Positions 22,685 through 34,819 of a DNA stretch of 64,000 nucleotides are shown piece by piece (position 1 is the stretch's first letter; each line of letters begins with the position of its first letter). Below the pieces are notes generated by a model that searched no databases, was not told where the DNA came from, and saw only the letters and a list, made by a program, of their open reading frames with translations. Both the position numbers and the translations under genes were made by a program. Origin of the DNA: Gnetum montanum (Eukaryota > Streptophyta > Gnetopsida > Gnetales > Gnetaceae); assembly GCA_015680685.1 (NCBI GenBank), contig MNCI01011147.1, positions 216,111 to 280,110 of the forward strand, in the 5' to 3' direction.

Positions 22685-23114
22685 TTTTGGTGCCCTTTCC
22701 ACATGTCACGATAGTCCTGTAAGCCTTCTACACCCTGATACACATTAGCGTAAACTTGACATCCATTTGTGGTTGTTTATGCATCATGCGGTGTAGATCA
22801 ATCGCCTCGACAGTTCCTGAGGAGCCCTACAAGACATAAAGCCTCCGATTGCTAGTTGACTTGCCTTTTTTTTACGGTAGTCTTTCATGCATTATGTACC
22901 CTATCGCACACTAGCATAAACGTGACATCCGTTTGTGGTTGTTTACGCATCGTGTGGTACAGATCGGTCACCTCGATGGTTCCTTAGGAGCCCTGCAAGA
23001 CATAAAGCCTTCTTGGTTGTTTTCCAACTTCTTTGCTCTTCCCATTTGCAAAACTATTTAGCTATTCAATTTCTTTGCTTTTTTCCATTTGCAAAATTTC
23101 CTAGCTTAGTAACA
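22685..23114 (+). other. T5 leader with a two-copy direct repeat
   Basis: Two copies of about 110-120 bp (22735-22845 and 22905-23012) share TTTGTGGTTGTTTAYGCATC and AAGACATAAAGCCT. No coding sequence. The gag start follows at 23115. Confidence 0.65.
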
Positions 23115-25860
23115 ATGGCTTCTGCAACTACTTCTGCTAATACCTTCAACATTGAAGTTCCCATCATGGTTCAAGGCACCACTGGTTCCTCAAGATCCAA
23201 AACCAAGAACCTGAGGGCTTGGCCTAGCAACATGAGCACTATAACTTTCTTTGTGCAAAGGTTCAGGCAAACCTACCTTTAGATGTACATGAGTTCAAAA
23301 GTAAACATAGCTTCGAGTTCACTTACTATGATGGGAAGGAATTTGTTCCCACTCTCAGCGCTTCTATACCTTTGACACAGACAAACCAAAGGATGCTAGA
23401 CCAACTAATCCAGTTGGCTAGGCTTAGGGAGTAACAAGACGTAGCGTCTAACCAGGATGATGTCTTCCAGGATGGATAGGAGGAACTCAATTCCCAATTC
23501 AATGATGGAGGTCCAACCAATCTTGTTCCTGTCCCTCCTACCCAGTCCTTCTAGGCCAATCCGTTGTCTATCACCGCTTCCTTCTTCATCACGCCTATGC
23601 TCCCGTAGCCTACAACTACAATCGCAATGGGTAGCCATGTTACCTTCCTGGCCTATCAATGCCCTTATTCCCCTATTTTATTTGTAACAACTATGCCTCC
23701 ACAAACTGTTCATCAGTCCATTCCTGTAGTGCATCACACACCAATCATGGCTACCGTACCGCATGTTTATATGGTACCTACTTCACAATCGTATGCAACT
23801 TCTATTTCAATTCCTACATTCACATCTGCTTCATCCACTGCGGTGGGCCTGGGCCCATCCACATGGTGGACCCCATTCACTTCTTCACCTATTCCACAAC
23901 CATCGCAGATGTCTCATTATGTTCGCCCTCAGACCTACCAAACCCTGCAAATAGGACAACCCAACACGGGGTTATGGTCTATTCCACCGGCGACACAAGC
24001 AGTCTATTTGAAAGCATAGCCCATGGTTGCTACTCCAATTGTACCACTTGTCAGGTGGTGGACAGTGCAAGCAACATCGCTCATGGGGGCTACCCCAACG
24101 ATACCGTCAATGGGTCATGTCGCCACCCCCACCATTTGACAAATGGGAACTTCCTCAGCAGTTCCCCAACCATCCACAATGTTGCAAGGTCTGGACCAAG
24201 CGTTCTAGCTCATCCAGACTCTCACTAAGGAAATAAAATGCCTCAAGGCTATCGGGTCTAACATGGTACAAGTCATGGACTTTTACTAGGATGACCCCAT
24301 CAACCCTACAATCCCTGCTCTAACATTACCCCAAGGGATGTATCTCCCATACTTCACAAAGTACGATGGGGAGGGGGATCCCAACGCACATCTGGTTACC
24401 TTTAGGTTTGAGTCTCTCCTATTGTAACAATTTTTGCACATGATCATTCATGTTTTTGCTATGTCCCTAGCCGGGAGAGCCTTGGATTGGTACCGTGCAC
24501 TGCCATCATCTATTTCAACTCTAGAAGAGCTTCTGACCTAGTTTGTGACACACTTCAAGTATAACTTAAAGCTAGAAATCACGCTAGACCAGCTGATGAG
24601 CATGAAGCAGGAGCCTCTAGAACTGGTCCAGAAGTTCATCTAGTGATGGAGCATGACCCTTAACAAAATCTGTGAGCCCATCACAGAGGCCCACTTGCTG
24701 ACCATCTTTAAGGGTGCAATGAATGACTTTATCAAGTCTAAACTATACTACCTCGCCCCTCACACTCTTAGTCAAGCCTTCGCTTTGACTAAGAGCATAC
24801 AAGATGTGACCAAGGTAAGCAAAGAACCAGCCTACATCACTTACAAAAACACCTTCACAAAGAAGGATAAGGGTAAAGCCCCGACAACCACAGTGGCCAC
24901 TATGACGACCGAGGCCAAACCCAAACCGGTTAACACTGGTAACAAGAACAATAAAAAACTGGCCATACCCGTTGCTAACCCCATGCCCAAGTAGGGCAAC
25001 ACATCGCAACCTCCAATTCCCACACTTGATACATCTGCACAACCCAAATCGAACTTTGAGCGTAATCATCGCTGAAAGTAAGCCCCACTATCTCTCAAGC
25101 CTTCAAAACTTCTAAAGTAGCTATTGGCAGCGGGGCACATTCAACACAAGCAGATGTCAGAAGAAGCAAGTAGGAGACATCAATGCTATTGCAAGCTCCT
25201 TAGGAACCCCTCCTTGGCCCTGCCCAATGAGCCCCCAGTTCCTAAGGATTTTAGATTGGATAGGTTTTGTTACTATCACCAATAGTGTGGTCACAATACA
25301 GATTACTATCTAGTGTTGTAGGATGACATTCAAAGGTTGATCGATCAGGGAAAACTGATATTGGATGATAGCAACCTAGTACACCCTCAAAACCAATCTA
25401 TGTATGTCTACACAAACCCCCTCAACGCCAACAATGTCAGTTATGTCATCAATGCTATCGGTATTGATAGTGATCCTAGGCCACCTTGGCAGCCATTCGT
25501 GGTCTGCATGCCTCAGCGTAGTGCACCAGCACCACCAGCGGTTGACTGAGGCTCATAACAACCATTCGTCCTGAGAATCCCTCCATGGGCATCCATATCT
25601 ACACCACTTGTTAACAAAACTGCACAACCCCACGCGTTAGCATCGATAGCTCCTTTTATCATCAGGGGGCTGATCTGTTTAATAGCCCCTGCCCTGTGCA
25701 AGACAGCTGAACAACCTTCTTGTTTTAAAACATGGGAAGTATACTTTGCAGGTGAGATATCGAGAGGAAGTGTTGCCCCTAGTACTTCCAAGCCTACATC
25801 TCCATCCCCTACATCTATGAACTCATCACCAAAGATGAACATTGCTACAACTGCACAGTC
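23115..25860 (+). pseudogene. T5 gag and gag-protease linker
   Basis: The start ATG at 23115 gives MASATTSANTFNIEVPIMV, and FTYYDGKEFVPTLSASIP follows at ~23315. After a Gln/Pro-rich stretch come TKEIKCLKA, QVMDFY-DDPIN (~24270), YDGEGDPNAHLVTFRFESLL (~24362), DWYRALPSSISTLEEL and AMNDFIKSKLYYLAPHTLSQ (~24715). The end has RFCYYHQ..GHNTDYYLVL (~25263-25320) and DDIQRLIDQGKLILDDSNL. The linker contains PFVVCMPQ and PFVLRIPP. In-frame TAG codons stand where relatives have Gln or Trp (for example in FY-DDP). It is the structural protein of the particle. Confidence 0.85.
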
Positions 25861-26730
25861 CATGCTGCCCTACCAAAAAGGGTCTGAGCCTAGATCCGAA
25901 GTGACCCCTCCTCAGGAAATTCATCTTCTGGGATGAATAGAAGAGGATGAAAGCATTGAACAAGGGGGCGGCCAAGACCTCTTGGATGCCTTCACTCAGG
26001 TTGAACAGGCTCTAAAATAGGAAAACACTACACTGAGCCTATATGACCTAATCATGACATCATGTTGCCAATAATTCTGATCAACGAAGACATGCCAACA
26101 AAAGAGGAAGTGATCCACTCGGTCATGCTTCCCTATGCACCTGTAGAGCCTGAGCCATCCTAATTGGCTTTCAATGATGATCCCATTAGGGAAGATCCTG
26201 AGAGGGGTCAGGTGACAGCGGCACCCCTTTTCATCACAATTTGGGTCGGCCAACATGAAATTCGAAGGGTACATGTTGATGATGGGGTTGCCACGAATTT
26301 CATCACCTTTCCTATTATGGAAAAATTGGGCTTGGTCGACTAGATCAAAACCACAACGATGTCATGCCTGAGGTCATTCAACAGGGAATGCATCCTAGTG
26401 AAAGGCATAGTTCACATAGACTTCATAGCAGGGGACCAGTTCCCCAGAAACGAAACGTTCATCATGGTCGAGGAAATGCTTGAGTTTAAGTTGATCTTGG
26501 GGAGATCATGGTTAGCACAACTTAGGACTGTCTCCTCACCCATACACTAGGAAATTCACCTACCATATGTAGGTAGGGAAGTGGTGATCCATGATGATGA
26601 AGTAGTAGTGAAAGCGATTAATAACATAGATATGGAGTAGGGCTCAAAGGTCATAACCTTTGAGAATGAAGCATCTTCTTATGCACACATTGACCTAGTG
26701 AGAGAATTGGCCTAGTAGGCTGGTTTCCAA
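25861..26730 (+). pseudogene. T5 retropepsin-like protease
   Basis: IWVGQHEIRRVHVDDGVATN (~26238-26298) carries the DDG active site, followed by FITFPIMEKLGLVD, then FIMVEEMLEFKLILGRSWLA (~26460), the flap/second hydrophobic-Gly part, and IHLPYVGREVVIHDD. The domain is nearly complete, with a few TAG/TAA codons. The frame runs on into GVWVELPFQVED and the repeat array downstream. Confidence 0.85.
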
Positions 26731-27130
26731 AATGAAGGTGTGTGGGTTGAGTTACCCTTCCAAGTGGAGGACAATGACATGGACGAGGGCCCTAGCAAAG
26801 CACATCGCCCTTACATTCTGCTCAACCCACGATGGGTCAAGAAGCAGCTATGCACAGTTTAGCAATGGCATTACTTCCTGCCTAGTCACCATCCCTTGTA
26901 CATTCATCACCTTTTGCATTGTTAACATCCTTTTGGCATGCTACGCTATGGCCTGAAATGGCCTAAAACTATGCTATGCCATGGCTCGAAATGGCCTAAA
27001 ACTATGCTACGCCATGGCCCGACACAACCTAAAACTATGTTATGCATAGGCCCGAAATGACCTAAAACTAACAATGGCCTGAAATGGCCTAAAACTAGCA
27101 CTTGAAAGCATGAACATTCTACACAAAACG
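26731..27130 (+). repeat. T5 protease tail and first motif array (CCTAAAACTA)
   Basis: Five or six copies of GAAATGGCCTAAAACTATGC-type units occur at 26940-27105, mostly 33 bp apart. Because 33 is a multiple of three the array stays in frame with the protease and reads as repeats of about 11 residues (KWPKTMLCHG). This may be a natural C-terminal tail of the gag-protease product or simply DNA repeats. It lies just beyond the 3' end of the antisense gene. Confidence 0.6.
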
Positions 27131-27270
27131 CAACACATATATAATGCACAAATTTAGCGTAGAATCAATTTCTATTTCACGAAATTCTCTTTGATTTATT
27201 CAAAACTGTTTTCTTTCAAATAATGTTTGCAAAATTTGTTACAAAAACTTAAAATTTCAATCCCATGCTG

Positions 27271-30200
27271 TCATGGGTTGTCCCTGTTTGTGCCATCTTC
27301 ACCATGTGTTCCTGCATCATTTCCTTTTGCATCACCTTCCCCTATGTTGCCCTCTACCGATTCTTCATTCCCTCCCTCTACAGGCCCTATGCCTTCATCT
27401 GGAACTTGCATCATAGGAGTGAAGCGGTCAGCTAGGGCAATAAAATGCAAGCCACAACAAATCATAAGTATTAATACAGTAGAAAGTGACTAACCTAAGA
27501 AGGGCTTACATCCATCTCAAAGGGTATTTGGTCTAAACCGAGCCCGAGATGACGTTAGACCTTATCTACTGTGATGTCCATCCAACACCTATTGCTTGGT
27601 TCAGTGTTCACAGTAGCTCTCTCCCTTTTGACGGTTGTCCACCTTGGTGGTCCCAAAGAAAAGGAGATGGTTGTGGTCTCTCCTGTGGGAATGTCCACTT
27701 TCAGGTCAGGAGATTCCGTAACCTTCACCTACTTTTTGAACTTGGCGTAGGCCTCAGAAGTGTCAATGGAGTTTATGAATTCTTTGTACGTAAACACCTC
27801 CATAGCAGCATCCCTATACATTTTATGATGGATGGCATTTTTTAGTTTGTACATGTGTTTGTGGTTCTTCTAGGACTGCCCCCATTCATAAACCTTGGCG
27901 CTAAAGTCTTTCAAGTCTTGACACTTATAGGCTAGCAAGTCCACTTACATTCATTGTTCTATTATTTCATGGGTGGCTTCAACGTTTTAACGTGCGACTA
28001 TCCAAAACCTGATGTAGTCTATTATATCCGTATGCCAGTCCTCATTATTAGTGTCACGGGCTATGAGGAACTCATTCCTCAACTTCAGATCTTTCACCTC
28101 GGTGCTTAGGTCGGCCTCCCTTTGCTTAGCTTTTTGGACCCATTTCCATAGGTCCTCTTTGACGTGCTTATACTCCCACAAGGAGCGTGATGAGTGCAAA
28201 GCACATTTGCAAGCCTCGTTGTATGCGTGAAGAGAAACCTCGGTCACTTCAAGCGGGAATGTAGGCACAACATCGACTTTCAAAGGCCGTGTCAGGTCCC
28301 ATTTGAGCCAAGAGGCTACCATGAAACAAAAGAGCGTAACAATTACATTAGCATAGCAAGATTAGCAAACTCAAGAAACTCTAGAATAGCAACATGAGGG
28401 CACTTGACACTACTACTTACGTGCATCAGGGTCCACCTGCTGAAGGCGACTGATCATGTCGTCAACGATTCCTTGCATGTACACAAGCTTATCAGGGATC
28501 TTGACCCATGATTCCACATGAATCGGAGGGGGTCTTGCAGCATCAATAGTAGCACCTATTACATAACTAAATAATTAGCAATGGCCAAAATGGACTAGGA
28601 CAAGGAAAACATATTTCCAAACTCACCAGCATCCGATTGTGATCTCCCTTCTTGCTGATGCAAGACAATGGCGGTAGCCTTGGCAAAGGTTCCTTCCAAG
28701 TTTGTATGAGCCTCTTCTTCAAGCACTGGTTCCTTTCCTTTTAGGAGACTAGCATCTTTTTTATTCAAGGAAGACTCCTCTTCACTAGTAGGAGGATTCT
28801 TCCTAGTAACAAGAGCCCCAGCCTTAGCAACAAGGGTTCTTCCCTTCTTGATTGGGGCCCTTTATTCCAAGACTGGGGCCTCCATGTCCTTATTTGTCAC
28901 CCCCGTCTTAGGGGCTGACACCTCTTTGTCACCTTCTTCTTCTTCTTCTTCTTCCTCTTTTAGCAAAGAAACATGTTTGCATCAGTCCAAAACAAGCTAG
29001 CTTAAAGCAGGTGCTACGCTACGCTACGTCACCTAGCGTAGCATGGCGTAGAAGAAAATAACAAAGTAAGAATTAGGTAAGAGCATTTGCCAATGGGGGG
29101 TTGCATCCTCTGTAGTTTAAGCCATAGTCTCAACCCCTCCTCCTCCTCCATGCGAAGGGTTTCCTTAGCTAGAGGAGCCCTCTTCCGTTGCAAATTTTTG
29201 AGCAAAATCTCGGCTATGAGATGTTCCCCCCACGACACGCTATCGGCTACAGTAGGGGGCATCTCTCCTATGCTATCCTGGCCACGAACATTACGAGCCA
29301 CCCGATCCTTAGTCATCATAGAAAATGACTTCCCAATTATTTCTAGGGGATCTTCGGCTCAGGTGGTCTAGAGGATCTGGGAAATCCACAGTCTAGAAAT
29401 CTAGTTGCAATTTCACATAACCCAGGCTCCATTCTCTTGAACCACCAGAAACTCCACGAAATGCTTCAGACAGGCTATGTATAAGGCATAATGTATATTG
29501 GAATGGGACTCTAAATTCTAATGAAGTTTCAAGATATCGGTTTGTAAGCCTTTACATAGAAAGCTGGCCTAGTTGTAACGGGCCCCCTCTTCCATGACCT
29601 CACACATTATGCAGGTCTGCTCAATCCCTAGGACCTTCCCTTGGGTAAGCAGCTTGGGGAATGCGCGAGCATGAAAGATAGGGTAAATATCCTTGGCGGG
29701 CCCATCGTTAAGCTTCTCCATGGGGAGCCCCTTTCACTCCTTGGCAATCCCTAACCACTCCTGAATGTCCTTCTTCTAAAGAGTCAGCTCCTTCCTACCT
29801 TTCAACCCTATGAGCGAATTTTTGGAAGGAACCCAAACAGGTCCACAAATAATTAGTCATTGATTTCAATGACCACCTATATGCCCTGTATGCATGTGTG
29901 AATGCGGCCCACGTTTTTGGAAAAGGAGTTGACCAGGGAGAGCATCTCGGTGGCAGGAACACTTAGATTCAGGGCCAAGAATAGATCCATAAGTCTAGCC
30001 TTTTGGATGTTCTAGACTAAGGAGTCTGAAGCCGTACCATTTAAGCAACATTGGTTGGCATCTACTTCACTGTATTTGAAGTAGATGTTTGTCCCTTATA
30101 TCTCGACGGTTACCACCATCACCTCCGAGGGCTTCTTCGCCCCTATAATAGTTTTCAAAAAAATGATTAGCATGAAAACACACAAAATACAAATATTGCA

Positions 30201-31737
30201 AAGACATTTAAGCATGAAACACTTGCTGCTTGGCCTATCGGGTCTGTACAGTAATGAGAATGATAGAAGGTCAACTAGAACTTGTTCAACTGTGACAGGT
30301 TTGAAGGGTTCTACCCACTCCTCATCTAGTTAACTAGACCCCTTGCACTAATCATAAGGAATGGGGAATAGGTATGGGTAGGTGTGGTATTCACCCTTGC
30401 ATTGACCAATCACACCTGCACATAGGTTCTCAATAGAAGAGAACTCCTGTAGGGCTATCTGTGTTGTAGCTAGCAAACTCAATTAGTCGTGAACCCCATC
30501 ATTGTTGATGAAGAACCTGGTAATAAACACATACTATTAGCATTTGGCCAATATGGCTAGCGTCACACAAACACAATGGAACAAGGTTGCAAAACTCACG
30601 TGCTAGCACAATAGACAGTTCCCTGTGGGTTCTGGAAGCATGTTGTCATAAGACATGCAACGAATAATGTGTTGTAATGGTGGTAGCAGCTATACTTAGG
30701 CATATCCTAGATCCAGGCCAAATGCCTTAACCCTATGGGGTGTTGACTAGATCCTTCTCCCTGCCTGCTCATGATTGCCCCATTCATTAGAAACCTTAGG
30801 ATGCCCTGGCTTACCCCAAGCAATATGGCTTCGATTATGATGATCACCTCCTCCTCTAGGGATGACCAAACGATCATACTAAAGTGATCGAGGAGGTATT
30901 GTAGGAAGTCCTGTGCCCCTTTCCTAAACCAAACCCCCTACTCTCCCACATGTATCTGGGGAGGAGGAGCATTGGCCATAAGCTTGCTCGCATGACATAG
31001 GATCCCTGTAATTTCTAAGATAATCAAAGTCGACCTTAGCCCCATCCTGCACAATACAACAAGCAAGTGTTAGCATCATGTTTAAGTGCAATATGTACAT
31101 GACGTCGCAATACCTAGCAGTTCATGCATATAGCGTAGCATAATCATCTTCCTACACATAGCGTAGCGAGAACATGAAAGCGCTAGCATAGTGAAAATAG
31201 CCTAGCGTAGAAAGAGAGCAATTAACCCAAACAGGGCTATTAACAATATGTCCACCCAAACAGGGCTATTAACAATATGCCCCGATAGAACACGTGTCGC
31301 ACTGTCACATCATGCATGGTCCAACCCTCCTAAGGATCCTGTGCTATGCCAAGCGAAAGCCAAGTAACTTAAGCTGTCCAAACCCTCACAATTATGACAA
31401 TCACAACGATGGGGGTTTAAGTGACCTTGCATGCAACAGTGGCATAATGTTTATGCACTCGCCACAGCCAAGATAGCAACAACGGTAATGTAAAGGCCAT
31501 AACAATGCTATGATAAAAAACATAGGCAGCTAAGACTATGATACAAAATGAAAGTAGAAAATAGAAGCAAAAAATGATAACAGAATTGCAAAAAAGCAGA
31601 GGGAGCATAATAGCCTACCAGGTCAATGGAATGTCCTTCCACGCCATGATGTGTGCTTATGTCATGCACTCTAGGCTTTTCTTTGCCTCCTCGACCTTTG
31701 GAATCGCCAAATTCATGTGTTCCTTCTTTGTAGCCAT
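27271..31737 (-). pseudogene. T5 antisense accessory gene with FCP1/NIF-phosphatase-like domain
   Basis: On the minus strand a start at 31737 gives MATKKEHMNLAIPKVEEAKK, with a possible donor before 31620. Acceptor TTGTATTGTGCAG leads to an exon (31046-30600) reading STLIILEITGILCHASKLM, KGAQDFLQYLLDHFSMIVWS and NTLFVACLMTTCFQNPQGTV, ending at GTGAGT. The pattern resembles FCP1/SCP-type HAD phosphatases (LD-nucleophile strand, FL...F...VWSS, NTLLIDDSP...NP). The expected DxDxT nucleophile reads EIT and the DDSP site is lost, so it would be inactive. A third exon may start at 30516. Later segments: LALNLSVPATEMLSLVNSF (~29960), MTKDRVARNVRGQDSIGEM (~29310), Lys/Glu-rich linkers, VESWVKIPDKLVYMQGIVDD (~28500), SLWEYKHVKEDLWKWVQKAK (~28150) and an acidic tail. 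Exon joins are my inference. Confidence 0.65.
31120..31215. repeat. AGCGTAGC words in intron 1 of the antisense gene
   Basis: Four copies (ATAGCGTAGCATAA, ATAGCGTAGCGAG, CGCTAGCATAG, CCTAGCGTAGAAAG) occur in about 95 bp. A further cluster with GCTACGCTACGCTACG and TAGCGTAGCATGGCGTAG is at 29010-29052. They match the LTR word cluster. Confidence 0.6.
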
Positions 31738-31892
31738 CGTTCTACTTGCAGAATTTTTCTCATCGCGATGCAGAAAATCATCTTACTTGCCATTAACACA
31801 ATCGCTCTGCACTCCAGAATTGCTTTGTGCTTCGAATATGGGCTTTGCCCTCTTACGATGAGAATGACAAGCTTACCAGGGTTTAATCCCTA

Positions 31893-31902
31893 TTTATGGC
31901 TA
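31893..31902 (-). promoter_or_regulatory. TATA-like box of the T5 antisense gene
   Basis: CATAAATAGGG on the minus strand lies about 160 bp upstream of the ATG at 31737. About 65-75 bp further upstream (31963-31975) is TAGCGTAGCATGC, the word that also crowds the LTR upstream of its TATA box. Confidence 0.4.
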
Positions 31903-32059
31903 TAATGGTAAAAACGGAAAACTTTTTGCTCTCTCTTTCTATTTAATGCAGAGTGCACCATATAGCGTAGCATGCTCGCCACGACATCTTAACACTATTA
32001 GCATTAAAACCTTGACACGCTCTAAGCTAACTGCTTGCTTTCCCAAGAAACAAAAAAAA

Positions 32060-32430
32060 TATATAATTTTCATTATCAGTCCAGAAAGATCTTAAACTAG
32101 TAGTCGTAGCATGGATGCACTTTTAACAGTCCGAAAAGACCTTAAAATACCAACCCTAGCACAGTTGTAACTTTCATAGACTGAAAAGACCTTAAACTAG
32201 CAATCCTAGCATAGCAGCAACGTTAATGGTTCGAAAAGGCCCTAAACTAGCATTTTTGGTCTGTTATATGTTCACAGTCCGCAATGAAACTAAACTAGGA
32301 ATCTCATGTTCTTGCATTGGTAGTGTTACATTTTCTTTTTAGTAGTTTCATGTTCTCATATTGATAGTTTACATGTTGCCTCTTAGCAGCTCTGCATCTC
32401 CATGCCATAGTGGTCTGCCATGACCTTAAA
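32060..32430 (+). repeat. Second T5 motif array (AAAGACCTTAAACTAGCA)
   Basis: Copies of CCGAAAAGACCTTAAACTAG with spacers of about 60-65 bp are visible at 32085, 32130, 32190, 32228 and, weaker, 32285 and 32420. The array separates the 5' end of the antisense gene from RT. Confidence 0.65.
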
Positions 32431-32540
32431 CTGGCAAAATTTTAATCTTTACATCATGCTTCACTAGTTACATCTCATCATTTCTTTGCAAGTTTTTGTT
32501 ATACATAACCACTACCAACATGTGCCTCTTACCTAGGCTT

Positions 32541-33690
32541 TCATCTCATTTTGACAGGTGAAGCAAAAAATGGAAATACATCGTGACCTCTCCATGCCTT
32601 TAGCTTTAGCAAGTCCCATGGCAAGCTCGTGAGATAGTTGAACCCTGACCTAATTGACCAGGGGTCAACCACAACTAGCACTATAGCATCCTTAGAAACA
32701 TGTCCAGATCGGCCCAAGCATTTGGTTTGAACCCTAGATTTGGAGGTCAGGAATGTAACTAAGGACCCTCTCATCAAGACGTTTATGACCACGTCTAAGG
32801 GGGAAGTAAAAACATTAAAACTTAGCTCCCTCCTAGATGCACAAATGCAAGAAAATGTAGCCAAAATTCTGCAAGAAAACATCAGAGTCTTCGCATGATC
32901 ATACAGTGACATGCCAGGTTTAGATCTGAGGCTAATACAACACAACATTGTCCTAGACCCGCATGTGAAGGCAGTTAAGCAAAAGGCTCGCAAAGTCAAA
33001 CCAGAAGTTGCACTAGCCATGAGGGATGAAATCACCAAGCTATACCAAGCTAGTTTCATCCGCGTAGTTGATTATTCAGAATGGGTGTCCAACATTGTCA
33101 TAGTTTCCAAGAAAATAGGAGGAATATGAATCTACATAGACTTCTGAGATCTGAACAAAGCAACGATCAAGGATAATTTCCCACTTCCAAGCATCGATCA
33201 ACTCATCAACACTACGGTCGATCATGCTCTGCTATCCTTCATGGATGGCTTCTCTGGCTATAACCAAATTCACATCAACCCAGAGCATTAGCTAACAACA
33301 ACCTTCATGACCCCATGGGGTACCTTCTGTTACACCATGATGCCTTTTGGGCTTAAGAATGCTGGGGCAACCTACCAATGAGCCATGACTTATGTCTTCA
33401 GTGACTACATCCTAGAAACATTAAATGACTATGTGGATGATATAGCAATCAAGTTGAAGAAGGTAGTTGATCACCCACGCGATGTAGGGGTAGTCCTCAA
33501 GTGTTGCCAAATGCATGATCTGTGCCTCAATCCTAAGAAGTGTGTCTTTGGGGTAAGAACTAGACGCATGTTAGGATTCATAGTATTGAAAGCTGGGATA
33601 TGGGTGGACCCTGACAAAGTCAAGGCCATAGTCAAACTAGCACCTCCTACAAACCTTAAGGAGTTACGTGGCTTGTAATGTAGGGTACAA
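32541..33690 (+). pseudogene. T5 reverse transcriptase
   Basis: After a pre-RT segment (VFA-SYSDMPGLDLRLIQHNI, ~32889), RT motifs follow in order: ARKVKPEVALAMRDEITKLY, EWVSNIVIVSKKIGG, YIDF-DLNKATIKDNFPLPS, FMDGFSGYNQIHI, TFCYTMMPFGLKNAGATYQ and the catalytic YVDD in LNDYVDDIAIK (~33428). The end reads CVFGVRTRRMLGFIVLKAGI and APPTNLKELRGL. YVDD is intact, but at least six stops disrupt the frame. The length and motif order are normal for Ty3. Confidence 0.92.
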
Positions 33691-34740
33691 TTCATTCGAA
33701 GGTTTATAGCAAAGTTGACTAATAAGTTACACCCCATGCAACATCTTCTAAAAAAAGGGGTTAACTTCGAGTGGACTACCCAGTGTCAACAAGCCTTCGA
33801 TGACTTGAGGAAAGAGCTTTCACACCTCCCAACTGTGCATCTGCCATAGAGGGATAAGCCTTTCTTCATCTACCTCGCCACCTCTGACACATCTATCGCA
33901 ACATTGCTATGTCAGAAATGAGATGATGGATCTGAGATACTAGTGTACTACTTGAGTCATGCATTAATAGCGCATGAGGCAAAATACAATGAAGTAGAGA
34001 GGCATTGCCTTGCATTAGTGTTTGCATTAGAGAAGTGGAGGCACTATCTATTTCGTAGTGTAGTCAACATCATTTGCAAAAGCAACATACTCTGAGCTAT
34101 CACTAATAATCTGTATGAAAGTAGCAGGATAGCCTGGTGGAAAGCGATAATAGCAAAGTTCGACCCACACTATGTAACCCAGTCTTCTGTTAAGGGTCAA
34201 GCCATAGCCACGCAACTTACGACCTCACTCATTGATGACCACACAACCATAGATCCTGAATTCCCAGACGAACATGTTAGCACTATCAACATTGTACCAT
34301 CGTACCTGGAAGCTACTTTACACTTTGACGATGCTTCAACTACGTAGGGAGATAGTGCAAGTGCCATCATTATGTTTCCCTCTGGGGAAATGTACCCGTT
34401 TGCTTATAATTTTCCATTCCCTTGCATCGAAAATATGGTAGAGTATGAGGGGCTACTCAGAGGCCTCTTAGTTGCCCAAATACTATGCATACAACACTTG
34501 GCAATCTGCGGTGATTCACAACTAGTGGTGAATCAAATCACCGAGGTCTATGCCTACAAAGCTACACACCTACAACCCTATTGCGACCTAGCAAAAAGCA
34601 TGCTTAAGAAATTTGCAACCAAAGATGTGCAACATGTGCCATGTGCCATGCAACGAGAACACCATGGCAGATGCCTTAGGCACCCTTGCATTAAACATTC
34701 CATCACACTCATTTGCAAGTCTACCAATGTCGATAGTTGA
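33691..34740 (+). pseudogene. T5 tandem RNase H domains (gypsy type, then archaeal type)
   Basis: The first RNase H shows KPFFIYLATSDTSIATLLCQ, VYYLSHALIAHEAKYNEVER and LALVFALEKWRHYLF (~33850-34060). The second, archaeal-type domain starts LHFDDAST (~34321), then PCIENMVEYEGLLRGLLVAQ (~34420) and LAICGDSQLVVNQITEVYAY (~34500). Its last motif ADALG occurs in a shifted frame near 34660. Two RNase H domains between RT and integrase define the Tat lineage. Confidence 0.88.
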
Positions 34741-34819
34741 ATGTACTGAGCCTATCACTCAAACAGGACCTGTGGCCTCTATCAGTGCTGAGGATACCTG
34801 GGAGTGGTACACTAACATT

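Noticed and set aside
23659-24228. Longest uninterrupted ORF of the window (189 residues, Cys/His-rich)
   Set aside because: It overlaps T5 gag in another frame; the gag frame has the family similarity (LVTFRFESLL etc.), so this is a shadow.
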